Shown: in pieces, positions 46,061-54,818 of the stretch
Position numbering within the stretch: the stretch's first letter is position 1
Layout: the number at the start of each line of letters is the position of its first letter
Source: Pseudomonas sp. Z8(2022)
GTDB lineage: Bacteria > Pseudomonadota > Gammaproteobacteria > Pseudomonadales > Pseudomonadaceae
Direction: 5' to 3'
DNA length: 64,000 nt
Assembly (NCBI RefSeq): GCF_025837155.1
Contig: NZ_CP107549.1
Location: forward strand, 4,154,001 to 4,218,000
Made by a program: the position numbers and the translations under genes
The notes under the pieces: model-generated
Seen by the model: the letters and a program-made list of their open reading frames with translations, nothing else
Database searches by the model: none
What the model was told of the DNA's origin: nothing

Positions 46061-46285
46061 CTATAGCTTCCAGAACGGCAGATTCGCCTCACGCTCGGCC
46101 TGGGCGCGATTCAGACCGATATCGCGCAGCTGCTGGTCGCCGAGCTTGCGCAGCGCGCGGCGCGTACTCAGGCGACGCCAGAAAGCCGGCCAGTTGCGGC
46201 CGAAGTAGCGAGCCTCACCCTCGTGCGGCGCTGCCTCTGCCCACTCGCCCAGCGCCGCGAAATCTGTCTTGCTGCATCCGCTCAT
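46061..46285 (-). CDS. DUF1127 small protein
   Basis: The 74-aa protein starts at ATG 46285 (MSGCSKTDFAALGEWAEA) with GGGAG upstream. Its C-terminus LSTRRALRKLGDQQLRDIGLNRAQAERE is the DUF1127 (YjiS-like) domain. Such proteins are Arg-rich and often linked to stress and small-molecule metabolism. It is divergent from the MocR gene. Confidence 0.85.
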   Translation of the reverse strand: MSGCSKTDFAALGEWAEAAPHEGEARYFGRNWPAFWRRLSTRRALRKLGDQQLRDIGLNRAQAEREANLPFWKL

Positions 46286-46469
46286 GGCTGCTCTCCCGTT
46301 GTCTTCTGTCATGGGAGATCAGCATGCCTTCGCGATGAAATGCATGACAGATTCAAAAAACTCTTATTTACTCCATACAGATACCGCCGTTTTTCCCCTG
46401 AATGGTGTTTTTCACGGCGATCTGTATTGGTTCCAACCCATACACCCTGCGCAACAGCGGGAGACTGTC

Positions 46470-47924
46470 ATGACGCTCTATCTGAACCTGGCCGAACTGC
46501 TCGGCACCCGCATCGAGCATGGGCTCTACCGCCCAGGCGACCGCCTGCCCTCGATACGCAGCCTGAGCCAGGAACACGGCGTCAGCCTGAGCACCGTACA
46601 GCAGGCCTACCGCCACCTCGAAGACTTGGGGCTGGCCGCGCCGAAACCGAAGTCCGGATACTTCGTGCCGCTGGGACGGCAGATGCCCGCTCTGCCCCAG
46701 ATCAGCCGCGCGGCGCAGCGACCGGTGGAAGTCTCGCAGTGGGATCACGTGCTGGAACTGATCAGCAGCTCACCGCAGCACGACATGCTGCAGTTGGGCC
46801 GTGGCCGACCGGATATCGGCAGCCCGACACTCAAGCCTCTGCTACGCAATCTGTCGCGCCAGGCGCGCCGGCAGGACCCGGACGTGCTGACCTATGGCGG
46901 CATTCGCGGCGACCTGCGCCTGCGTGAGCAGATCGCCCGCCTGATGCTCGATTCAGGCTGCCAGCTGACTGCCGAGGACCTGGTGGTCACCACCGGCTGC
47001 CACGAAGCGCTTTCAGCGGCGGTACGCGCCATCTGCCAGCCCGGCGACATCGTCGCGGTCGACTCGCCGAGCTTCCATGGCGTCATGCAGGCGCTCAAGG
47101 GCTTCGGCATGAAAGCGCTGGAGCTGCCCACCGACCCGCTCACCGGGATCAACCTCGACGCCCTGGAAATGGCTCTGGAGCAGTGGCCGATCAAGGCCAT
47201 TCAACTGACGCCCAACTGCAACAACCCGCTCGGCTACATCATGCCCGACGCCAACAAGCGCGCACTGATCGCCCTGGCGCAGCGCTTCGACGTGGCCATC
47301 ATCGAGGACGACGTGTACGCCGACCTCGCCTACAGCTACCCGCGCCCGCGCAGCATCAAATCCTACGACGAGGATGGCCGCGTGCTGTTCTGCAGCTCCT
47401 TCTCCAAGACCCTGGCGCCAGGCCTGCGGGTCGGCTGGATTGCCCCCGGTCGCTATCTGGAGCAGGTGGTGCACATGAAGTACCTAGGCACCGGCAGCAC
47501 CGCGCAACTGCCGCAACTGGCGCTGGCCGAGTACCTCAGGGACGGACATTACGAACCGCACCTGCGGCGCATGCGCGCGCAGTACCTGCGCAGTCGCGAT
47601 CTGATGGTGGACTGGGTCAGCCGCTACTTCCCCGCCGGCACGCGGGTCAGCCGTCCGCAGGGCAGCTTCATGCTCTGGGCAGAGATGCCGCAGGGCTTCG
47701 ACAGCCAGAAGCTCAACCGCGCGCTGCTGCCGCACAAGATCCAGATTGCGCCGGGCAGCATCTTTTCGGCGGCCGGCAAGTACCGCAACTGCATCCGCCT
47801 CAACTACGCCGAGCCGCCGAGCGAGGTGATCGAGGCGGCGGTGAAGCAGATCGGCGCAACCATCGCCGAGCTGATCGAGGAGGCCGACCTGCAGCAGACC
47901 GGGGCCCCGGGGCAAGAACGCTGA
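46470..47924 (+). CDS. MocR-type GntR/aminotransferase regulator
   Basis: The 484-aa protein starts at ATG 46470 after GCGGGAG. The N-terminal GntR winged HTH (GLYRPGDRLPSIRSLSQEHGVSLSTVQQAYRHLE) is joined to a fold type I aminotransferase domain with the PLP Lys in FCSSFSKTLAPGLRVGW (about residue 313) and TPNCNNPLGYIM. MocR proteins use PLP-aldimine binding to sense amines or amino acids, which suits the GABA/polyamine setting. Neighbouring DUF1127 or transporter genes are candidate targets. Confidence 0.93.
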   Translation: MTLYLNLAELLGTRIEHGLYRPGDRLPSIRSLSQEHGVSLSTVQQAYRHLEDLGLAAPKPKSGYFVPLGRQMPALPQISRAAQRPVEVSQWDHVLELISSSPQHDMLQLGRGRPDIGSPTLKPLLRNLSRQARRQDPDVLTYGGIRGDLRLREQIARLMLDSGCQLTAEDLVVTTGCHEALSAAVRAICQPGDIVAVDSPSFHGVMQALKGFGMKALELPTDPLTGINLDALEMALEQWPIKAIQLTPNCNNPLGYIMPDANKRALIALAQRFDVAIIEDDVYADLAYSYPRPRSIKSYDEDGRVLFCSSFSKTLAPGLRVGWIAPGRYLEQVVHMKYLGTGSTAQLPQLALAEYLRDGHYEPHLRRMRAQYLRSRDLMVDWVSRYFPAGTRVSRPQGSFMLWAEMPQGFDSQKLNRALLPHKIQIAPGSIFSAAGKYRNCIRLNYAEPPSEVIEAAVKQIGATIAELIEEADLQQTGAPGQER

Positions 47925-47930
47925 GGCCGC

Positions 47931-49079
47931 TCAGGAACGCGCCGCGTCCATCTCGCTGAAGGCGCTGCGCTTGCTCGCCAGGATGATGAACACCAGCGCA
48001 CCGGTGGCCATCATCAGCGGCAGCGCATGGCCGCTCAGCCACTGGCTGACGGCGCCGGTGGTCAGCGGCCCGATCAGGCAGCCCAGCCCCCACAGCTGGG
48101 CGACATGGGCATTGGCGCGCACCAGCTCGTCGTCGCGGTAACGCTCGCCGATCATGATCAGCGACAAGGTGAACAGGCCGCCGGCACTGGCGCCGAAGGC
48201 CACCAGCACCGGCCAGATCAGCGGTGTGTGCAGCAACGCCGGAATGGCCAGGCTGGACACCAGCAGCACGACACCACAGCCACGGAACAGCAACTGCCGC
48301 GACATGCGATCGGCCAGCCAGCCAATGGGCAGCTGCAGCACCGCGTCACCGACCACCACCACGCTGACCATGAACAGCGCCACTTCCTGAGTGAAGCCCT
48401 GGCGCAGGCCATAGATCGGCAACAGGGTCAGCATCATCGCCTCGAAGGCGGCAAACAGCATCACTGCCCAGGCGATCGCCGGCAGCTTGCGACAGAACAC
48501 CAGCAACCCGCGCCCCGAGGCGCTGTGTGCATCCACCTGGGGTGCGCCGGTACGCCCGAGCAGAATCAGCGAACCACCGACCAGCAGGCATACACCCGTC
48601 CAGAAGCCACGGTCGGTCGCCGTACCGAGCGCCGTCAGCAGCAGTGGCCCGCTGAGCTGGCTGAGGGCATAACCGGTGCCGTACAGCGCCACCAGGCGGC
48701 CGCGCCATTTCTCCACGGCAAGCTGGTTGATCCAGCTTTCGCCAAGGATGAACACCACGGTCAGCGCCACACCGATGAACAGGCGCAGGCCCACCCACAC
48801 CGCATAGTTCTGCACCAGCGCCAGCGCTGCGACCGACAACGCGCCCAGCAGCAGACACAGCTGCATCAGCAGGGTGGTACCGAAACGCGCGGCCAGGCGC
48901 CCCGCCAGCAAGGCACCGAGCAGCACGCCGACGGCTGGCGTCGCCGCCATCACGCCGATGGCGAAGGAGTCGTAGCCCCAGCTTTCCAGGCGCAGCGACA
49001 CCAGCGGCATGGTCACGCCCAGCGCCAGGCCGATGCTGATGACCGCGGCGCAGACGGCAAAGTAGGTACCCCAACGCAT
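47931..49079 (-). CDS. MFS transporter (YcaD-like)
   Basis: The 382-aa protein starts at ATG 49079 (MRWGTYFAVCAAVISIGLALG). Twelve helices and the loop GRLAARFGTTL after helix 2 show a major facilitator. It is the MFS gene next to kauB, as in P. aeruginosa. The substrate is unknown; a polyamine-derived amine is conceivable. Confidence 0.87.
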   Translation of the reverse strand: MRWGTYFAVCAAVISIGLALGVTMPLVSLRLESWGYDSFAIGVMAATPAVGVLLGALLAGRLAARFGTTLLMQLCLLLGALSVAALALVQNYAVWVGLRLFIGVALTVVFILGESWINQLAVEKWRGRLVALYGTGYALSQLSGPLLLTALGTATDRGFWTGVCLLVGGSLILLGRTGAPQVDAHSASGRGLLVFCRKLPAIAWAVMLFAAFEAMMLTLLPIYGLRQGFTQEVALFMVSVVVVGDAVLQLPIGWLADRMSRQLLFRGCGVVLLVSSLAIPALLHTPLIWPVLVAFGASAGGLFTLSLIMIGERYRDDELVRANAHVAQLWGLGCLIGPLTTGAVSQWLSGHALPLMMATGALVFIILASKRSAFSEMDAARS

Positions 49080-49116
49080 TGGTGAATTCCTTGGCTGACG
49101 AGCTACTGCAAAGACA

Positions 49117-49145
49117 ACGGCCGGGTTCCTCGGGAACCCGGCCGT
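49117..49145 (-). terminator. Hairpin between kauB and MFS gene
   Basis: Perfect 13-bp arms ACGGCCGGGTTCC/GGAACCCGGCCGT with a 3-nt loop. On the minus strand TTGTCTTTGC follows. It probably ends kauB transcription. Confidence 0.7.
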
Positions 49146-49202
49146 AGGTTTCGGGAGCGAGGTAGCCGGCAGTTTCGCTGCGCTCTCGGCCCTCTCCCCC
49201 AG

Positions 49203-49228
49203 CCCCTCTCCCATAAATGGGAGAGGGG
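49203..49228. repeat. CCCTCTCC-type palindromic repeat
   Basis: Perfect 12-bp arms CCCCTCTCCCAT/ATGGGAGAGGGG with a 2-nt loop, preceded by CCCTCTCCCC. This is the widely dispersed proteobacterial repeat form rather than a terminator. Confidence 0.75.
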
Positions 49229-49271
49229 AGCCGATCACCTGGCCGACGACCAGGAGATCGCCCCGCTATCG

Positions 49272-50765
49272 TTACAGCTTGATCCAGGTGGCCTTCAGCT
49301 CGGTGTACTTGTCGAACGCGTGCAAAGACTTGTCGCGGCCGTTGCCGGACTGCTTGAAGCCGCCGAACGGCGCGGTCATGTCGCCACCATCGTACTGGTT
49401 GATCCACACGCTGCCGGCGCGCAGCGCCTTGCCCACCAGATGCGCGCGCGACAGGTTGCTGGTCCACACCGCTGCGGCCAGGCCGTAGATGGTGTCGTTG
49501 GCAATGGCGATGGCTTCGTCCTGATCATCGAAACCGATTACCGACAGCACCGGACCGAAGATCTCTTCCTTGGCGATGCGCATGGCGTTGTTCACCCCGT
49601 CGAAGATGGTCGGCTCGACATAGGTGCCGCCGGTCTCTTCCATCACCCGTTTGCCGCCGGCCACCAGCTTGGCGCCGTCGTCATGGCCGGCCTGGATGTA
49701 GTTCAGCACCTGGTTCATCTGGGTGGTGTCGACCAGCGCACCGACGTTGGTTTCCGGGTCCAGCGGATTACCCGGTTTCCAGGCCTTGATCGCCTCGACC
49801 ACCATGGGCACGAACTTGTCCTTGATCGAGTTTTCCACCAGCAGGCGCGAGCCGGCGGTGCACACTTCACCCTGGTTGAAGGCGATGGCGCTGGCGGCAG
49901 ACTCGGCAGCAGCCTGCAGATCAGGCGCATCGGCGAAGACGATGTTCGGGCTCTTGCCTCCGGCTTCCAGCCAGACGCGCTTCATGTTCGATTCGCCGGC
50001 GTAGATCATCAGCTGCTTGGCAATCTTGGTGGAACCGGTGAACACCAGGGTATCGACGTCCATGTGCAGGGCCAGGGCCTTGCCCACGGTGTGACCGAAA
50101 CCCGGCAGCACGTTGAACACGCCGGCCGGGATACCAGCCTCGATGGCCAGCCTGGCGATGCGGATGCCGGTCAGCGGCGACTTCTCGGAAGGCTTGAGGA
50201 TGATCGAGTTGCCGGTGGCCAGCGCCGGACCGAGCTTCCAGCAGGACATCAGCAGCGGGAAGTTCCACGGCACGATGGCGGCGACCACGCCCACTGGCTC
50301 GCGGGTGACCAGGCCGAGCTGATCGTGAGGGGTGGCAGCGACTTCGTCATAGACCTTGTCGATGGCCTCGCCGCTCCAGCGGATGGCGTTGGCCGCGCTG
50401 CCCACGTCGATGTTCAGCGAATCGCTGATCGGCTTGCCCATGTCCAGGGTTTCCAGCAGGGCCAGCTCTTCGCCATGCTCTTCGATCAGCTCGGCGAAGC
50501 GGATCATCACCTTCTTGCGCTGGGCCGGAGCCATGCGCGACCACACGCCGGAGTCGAAGGTGGCGCGGGCGTCCTTTACCGCTAGTTCGGCGTCGGCCTG
50601 ATCACAGCTGGCGACCAGGCCGAGCAGGCGACCGTCGACCGGGCTGATGCACTCGAAGGTGGCACCGGACTCGGCATCACGATATTCGCCGTGGACGAAG
50701 GCGCGGGTTTCGATGGTCAGGGTCTTGGCACGCTGCTCCCAGTCGCTGCGGGTCAGGCTAGTCAT
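49272..50765 (-). CDS. kauB: Aldehyde dehydrogenase KauB/PauC (PuuC-type)
   Basis: Oxidises gamma-glutamyl-aminobutyraldehyde and related aminoaldehydes of polyamine degradation with NAD(P)+. The 497-aa protein has the catalytic Cys in FNQGEVCTAGSRLL (about residue 302), the Glu in LEAGGKSPNIVF and the cofactor loop FTGSTKIAKQLM. KPISDSLNIDVGSAANAIRW is typical of the PuuC/KauB group. Located next to an MFS gene as in P. aeruginosa. Confidence 0.9.
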   Translation of the reverse strand: MTSLTRSDWEQRAKTLTIETRAFVHGEYRDAESGATFECISPVDGRLLGLVASCDQADAELAVKDARATFDSGVWSRMAPAQRKKVMIRFAELIEEHGEELALLETLDMGKPISDSLNIDVGSAANAIRWSGEAIDKVYDEVAATPHDQLGLVTREPVGVVAAIVPWNFPLLMSCWKLGPALATGNSIILKPSEKSPLTGIRIARLAIEAGIPAGVFNVLPGFGHTVGKALALHMDVDTLVFTGSTKIAKQLMIYAGESNMKRVWLEAGGKSPNIVFADAPDLQAAAESAASAIAFNQGEVCTAGSRLLVENSIKDKFVPMVVEAIKAWKPGNPLDPETNVGALVDTTQMNQVLNYIQAGHDDGAKLVAGGKRVMEETGGTYVEPTIFDGVNNAMRIAKEEIFGPVLSVIGFDDQDEAIAIANDTIYGLAAAVWTSNLSRAHLVGKALRAGSVWINQYDGGDMTAPFGGFKQSGNGRDKSLHAFDKYTELKATWIKL

Positions 50766-51022
50766 TCCGGCATCCTCTCAATGGGGTGGAAGCGGCGCCG
50801 GCATGGGCGCGCGCTGTCAATAATTCTGCAAGGCCAGACCGCTGGCCAAATACTGTTCGCCACACTAAACCAGCTCACTGGGGCTTTTCAATATTTTTGA
50901 CAAAGCCAAGTAAAAGCCCTTGTCATGTTCGTTATATTAAACATAGACTTCAGGCGCACAATGCCCGGCGCGGCCTTGCCAGCCGGGCGATTGCCGTCAT
51001 CCGACCGTTATGGAAAAGCCAG
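50766..51022. promoter_or_regulatory. Divergent region kauB / cupin gene
   Basis: The 257-bp region is AT-rich in the middle (CAATATTTTTGACAAAGCC, TTCGTTATATTAAACATAG). It should carry promoters for both genes. No PauR-like palindrome is seen. Confidence 0.5.
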
Positions 51023-51382
51023 ATGAACATTGCACAGATCGTCGACTTCGCCCAGGCCGGAACGGCCGCCGAACACTACCGTCCCGCTGCGGAAAAAGTA
51101 CTCAAGGGAGACCCCGAGCAGAGCGTACGCAACCACTACAGCAGCCCCTGCGGCCAGTTCAGCACCGGCATCTGGGAAGGCGCAGTGGGCCAGTGGACGG
51201 TGAACTACACCGAACACGAGTACTGCGAGATCCTCCAGGGCGTGTCCGTGCTGCGTGATGCCGACGGCAATGCCAAGACCGTACGCGCCGGCGACCGCTT
51301 CGTGATTCCCGCCGGTTTTTCCGGCACCTGGGAAGTGCTGGAAGCCTGCCGCAAGGTCTACGTGATCTTCGAGCCCAAGTAG
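51023..51382 (+). CDS. Small cupin protein (COG3450 type)
   Basis: The 119-aa single-domain cupin has the barrel core GVSVLRDADGNAKTVRAGDRFVIPAGFSGTWEV and YTEHEYCEILQG. The motif is short of the usual His ligands, so metal binding is uncertain. It lies beside kauB in a polyamine region. Function unknown. Confidence 0.85.
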   Translation: MNIAQIVDFAQAGTAAEHYRPAAEKVLKGDPEQSVRNHYSSPCGQFSTGIWEGAVGQWTVNYTEHEYCEILQGVSVLRDADGNAKTVRAGDRFVIPAGFSGTWEVLEACRKVYVIFEPK

Positions 51383-51450
51383 GCACCTGACCCCGAGCCG
51401 TACGGACAGGTTCCCGGCTCGCCGAATCCTGTTGTTGCTTGTCATCCTTC

Positions 51451-51475
51451 GACCCGCCTCGCGCGGGTCTTTTTC
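51451..51475 (+). terminator. Intrinsic terminator of the cupin gene
   Basis: GACCCGC/GCGGGTC hairpin followed by TTTTTCTGC on the plus strand. Confidence 0.88.
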
Positions 51476-51494
51476 TGCTTCTGCGCGCTGGGGG

Positions 51495-52634
51495 TCAGCG
51501 CGCTGGCACCGTCTCGATCACGGCAGATCGCATGGTGCCTGCCGCCAGCGCCAGCAGCGCGAAGAGCACGACGGCATGCGTCAGGCTCAGCCAGCTCGCC
51601 AGAACGCCGAAGACCGGCGCGCCCAATGTCTGGCCAACGGCAATGCCAAGAAAGGCGATGGTCAGCCCGGTAGCTGGGCGCTCGGACAATACAGCCACGC
51701 CCCAGACCAGATAGATGCCGCTCAGGGTGATGTAGGCTGCGCCAAACAGCGCACCACCCAGTAGAGCCAGCGCCGGCACGCCGGCCAGGCCCACGAGGAC
51801 GATGGCCGCCGCTAGTGCAGCCAGGCACAGACGGTGCGCCCAGTCGATGCCCAGCCTGGCGACCAGATAACCAGCGCCGGCACCGGCGATCCCGGCAGCG
51901 CCGATCACCACCCAGAGCAATCCGGCCCCAGCGCTCTGCCATCCCAGACGTTGCGCCACGATCTCGCTGCCGAACGACCACAAGGCCGTGCTGGCCGCGC
52001 CCATCAGCAGGGACGCCGCCACCAGCCGCTTCAAGGTGGCGCTGAACAGCGCAGTCCCAGCGTGAGCCTGCACAGACGGCACGGAGGTACGCGGCACATG
52101 CAAAACCGTGAGCACCGCCAGGATGCATGCCGCGGCGGCGAACAAACCGTAGGCCAGCCGCCACTCGGCGCCGAACATGAGAGCAACCGGGCCGGAGAGA
52201 ATCACACCTGCGCTGGTGCCGGCGTTGATCAGGGTATTGGTGCCATCCTGGCGTTGCGGCTCGATGATCGCAGCCACTGCCGCGGCCATGGGCGGCGAAG
52301 CCAGCCCCGTGCTCACACCCGCGAGCAGCACCGCAGCGGCGAGCCAGAACGCCGACGGCGCGAGGGCGACTCCGAGCATACCGAGCATGGCGATAGATGC
52401 GGCAGCGAACGCGACGGCACGCGCGCCGAGACGCTCGGTCAGTTGCGCGGCGACAACGATGGCGAGGCAGTAGCCAAGAAAGGAGCCTCCGGCGATCAGG
52501 CCGCCCACGGCGTCCGGCAGAGCGAGATCAGCATCGATCTGCGGCAGGAACAGACCGAAAGCGAAACGGGCGAAGCCGTAGCACACCGCGATCAGGCCGA
52601 AACCCGTGACACCGAGGTGCCATTCGCGGGTCAC
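51495..52634 (-). CDS. MFS transporter
   Basis: The 379-aa protein has 12 helices. GFGLIAVCYGFARFAFGLFLP is the first helix and AAQLTERLGARAV the loop after helix 2. It resembles the YbfB/YjiJ-like group. The TetR gene overlaps it by 4 bp, so it is very likely repressed by that regulator and probably exports the TetR ligand. Confidence 0.88.
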   Translation of the reverse strand: MTREWHLGVTGFGLIAVCYGFARFAFGLFLPQIDADLALPDAVGGLIAGGSFLGYCLAIVVAAQLTERLGARAVAFAAASIAMLGMLGVALAPSAFWLAAAVLLAGVSTGLASPPMAAAVAAIIEPQRQDGTNTLINAGTSAGVILSGPVALMFGAEWRLAYGLFAAAACILAVLTVLHVPRTSVPSVQAHAGTALFSATLKRLVAASLLMGAASTALWSFGSEIVAQRLGWQSAGAGLLWVVIGAAGIAGAGAGYLVARLGIDWAHRLCLAALAAAIVLVGLAGVPALALLGGALFGAAYITLSGIYLVWGVAVLSERPATGLTIAFLGIAVGQTLGAPVFGVLASWLSLTHAVVLFALLALAAGTMRSAVIETVPAR

Positions 52635-53158
52635 GCCCGCCCCCGCAGGGTCAGCAGGGTCGCCGCGCGCCCCGCCGTGGCCACCGCCGCCGGGCCGCGG
52701 TAGCTGGCCGCGGCCGTCGCTCCTTCGAAGAGAAGGACCACCTGCTCGACCAGTTCCTCATCGGCGCTGGCGCCCAACTGACGGGCGAGAATCCGCCTAA
52801 CCGTGTCGCTGAAGCGCATCTTGTACAACGCCACCGCCTCCGAGACTTCCGGCAGGACCGTGCCGAGTTCGCCCTGGGCTCGCAGGAACAGGCAGCCACG
52901 CGCTCCTTCCTCGCCCATCCATCTGGCCAGTGCATCGAACAGTGCTTCGACGCTATCCAACTCCAGGCGCTGCAGGAAGCGCTGCCCACGCGTCATCAGC
53001 ACGGCCGCGATCAGCTCGTTCTTGCTGCCGGCATGCTTGTACAGCGTGCGGCTGGACATCCCGGCAGCTTGCGCCAGACGGTCCATGCCGGTTGCATTGA
53101 AGCCGTGACGGTCGAACAACTCTTCGGCCACAGCGATTAGTTTTGCGTCGATACTCAT
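52631..53158 (-). CDS. TetR-family repressor
   Basis: The 175-aa protein has the N-terminal HTH (AVAEELFDRHGFNATGMDRLAQAAGMSSRTLYKHAGSKNELIAAVL, TetR signature) and a C-terminal all-helical ligand domain. It overlaps the MFS gene start (ATGA). A perfect palindrome sits 8-30 bp upstream of its start. Confidence 0.93.
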   Translation of the reverse strand: MSIDAKLIAVAEELFDRHGFNATGMDRLAQAAGMSSRTLYKHAGSKNELIAAVLMTRGQRFLQRLELDSVEALFDALARWMGEEGARGCLFLRAQGELGTVLPEVSEAVALYKMRFSDTVRRILARQLGASADEELVEQVVLLFEGATAAASYRGPAAVATAGRAATLLTLRGRA

Positions 53159-53165
53159 GCGACAA

Positions 53166-53187
53166 AGGTAAAACGATGATTTTACCT
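53166..53187. promoter_or_regulatory. TetR operator candidate
   Basis: AGGTAAAA-N6-TTTTACCT, perfect 8-bp arms, 22 bp in total, just upstream of the TetR ATG. It would autoregulate the TetR-MFS pair. Confidence 0.72.
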
Positions 53188-53215
53188 CGTCAGCGATGCA
53201 TCGAGCCTAGGCAAA

Positions 53216-53242
53216 AAAAGACCCGCACAAGGCGGGTCTTTT
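53216..53242 (-). terminator. Intrinsic terminator of gabT
   Basis: AAAAGACCCGC/GCGGGTCTTTT with a short loop, then a T-run on the minus strand. Confidence 0.9.
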
Positions 53243-53274
53243 CATCAGCACGCGAAGGCGTGCTGGAATCCGGC

Positions 53275-54555
53275 TCAGGCCAGCTCGTCGAAGCACTCGG
53301 CGACGATGGCGATGCCTTTTTCCAGTTGCGCGTCGGGAATGGTGACGGGCATCAGGAAGCGGATGACGTTGTAGTAGGTGCCGCACGACAGCAGGATCAG
53401 GCCCTTCTCGCGCGCACGGGCGACGATCTTGCCTACCAGCTCGGCAGCCGGCTTGCTGTGGTCACCGCCTTCGAACAGCTCGATGGCGACCATCGAACCC
53501 AGGCCGCGCACGTCACCGATCACCTTGTGCTTCTCGGCGATCTTGTTCAGGCCGCCTTTCAGCTTCTCGCCGACAGCGTTGGAACGCTCCAGCAGCTTCT
53601 CCTCGTCGAACACCTTGAGCACGGCCAGGGCCGCGGCGCAGGCAAGCGGGCTGCCGGCGTAGGTGCCGCCCAGGCCGCCGGGAGCGATGGCGTCCATGAT
53701 CTCCGCCTTGCCGCACACACCGGAGATCGGGAAGCCGCCACCAACGGACTTGGCGAAGGTGGTCAGATCCGGAACGATGCCCAGTTGCTCGGTGGCGAAG
53801 AAGGTACCGGTACGGCCGGCGCCGGTCTGTACTTCGTCAGCGATGAGCATGATGCCGTGCTGGTCGCACAGCGCGCGCAGGCGCTGCATGAACGGCTTGG
53901 AGTTGACGTAGAAGCCACCCTCGCCCTGTACCGGCTCGATGATGATCGCGGCGATGTCGCTGGGCTGCGCATCGTTCTTGAAGATGCGCTCGATGCTGGC
54001 GATGGACTCGTCTTCGCTGATGCCGTGCAGCGGGCACGGCGCCAGGGCGCGGAAGATGCCACCCGGCATCAGGCCCATGCCGGCGGAGTAAGGCACGACC
54101 TTGCCGGTCAGACCCAGGGTCATCATGGTGCGGCCGTGATAGGCGCCGGTGAAGGCGATCACGCCGGCACGGCCAGTGGCGGCGCGGGCGATCTTCACGG
54201 CGTTTTCGACGGCTTCGGAGCCGGAGGTGACCAGCAGGGTCTTCTTGGCGAAGTCACCCGGTACGCGCTTGGCGATTTCTTCGCACAGCTCGATGTAGGG
54301 CTCGTAGGCTAGGACCTGGAAGCAGGTGTGGCTGAGTTTGCCCAGCTGCTCCTGAACGGCGGCCACCACCTTCGGATGCAGGTGACCGGTGTTCAGCACG
54401 GCGATACCGCCGGCGAAGTCGATGTACTCGCGGCCTTCGACGTCCCACACGGTGGCGTTCTCGGCACGCTCGGCGACTACCGGGTGGATCTGGCCGACAC
54501 CGCGCGGTACGGCGGCAGCACGGCGTTGCAGCAGGGATTCGTTGGTCTTGCTCAT
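53275..54555 (-). CDS. gabT: 4-aminobutyrate aminotransferase
   Basis: PLP class III transaminase turning GABA and 2-oxoglutarate into succinate semialdehyde and glutamate. The 426-aa protein has VTSGSEAVENAVKIARAAT, YHGRTMMTLGLTG, the conserved DEVQTGAGRTG and the PLP Lys in LTTFAKSVGGGFPISG (about residue 269). It pairs with gabD but is separated from it by a large palindrome, so it may be transcribed apart. Confidence 0.95.
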   Translation of the reverse strand: MSKTNESLLQRRAAAVPRGVGQIHPVVAERAENATVWDVEGREYIDFAGGIAVLNTGHLHPKVVAAVQEQLGKLSHTCFQVLAYEPYIELCEEIAKRVPGDFAKKTLLVTSGSEAVENAVKIARAATGRAGVIAFTGAYHGRTMMTLGLTGKVVPYSAGMGLMPGGIFRALAPCPLHGISEDESIASIERIFKNDAQPSDIAAIIIEPVQGEGGFYVNSKPFMQRLRALCDQHGIMLIADEVQTGAGRTGTFFATEQLGIVPDLTTFAKSVGGGFPISGVCGKAEIMDAIAPGGLGGTYAGSPLACAAALAVLKVFDEEKLLERSNAVGEKLKGGLNKIAEKHKVIGDVRGLGSMVAIELFEGGDHSKPAAELVGKIVARAREKGLILLSCGTYYNVIRFLMPVTIPDAQLEKGIAIVAECFDELA

Positions 54556-54695
54556 GGTGTCCTCATGGTCGTCATCGGGCGGCTCGGTTCAAGGAAATGC
54601 CTCTGGAGGTGGTTCGCCGCAGCATACGATGATCGACTGCGTCGGGCCGCCGGAGGCGGGGGAAATTCTGGCTCGCTACGTTCCAGATCAGAACG

Positions 54696-54818
54696 CTAGG
54701 CGCGTCGCGAGCGATGGCCGGGCTAGGCGGCGCAAGCGGGAAAAGCGGAGTTGGCTGTAGCCAATGAGCATTTTCCCGCTTGCGCCAACGACGTCCGGCC
54801 GAGTGCAGCAGCGACTAG
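54696..54818. repeat. Large imperfect palindrome between gabT and gabD
   Basis: The core is a perfect 16-bp inverted repeat (54729-54744 with 54771-54786; GGCGCAAGCGGGAAAA and its complement) around an inner TTGGCTGTAGCCAA. Outer arms GGCCGG/CCGGCC and CTAG...CTAG extend it to about 123 bp, reaching the gabD stop. Its composition resembles a REP/MITE-like dispersed repeat. Confidence 0.75.
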
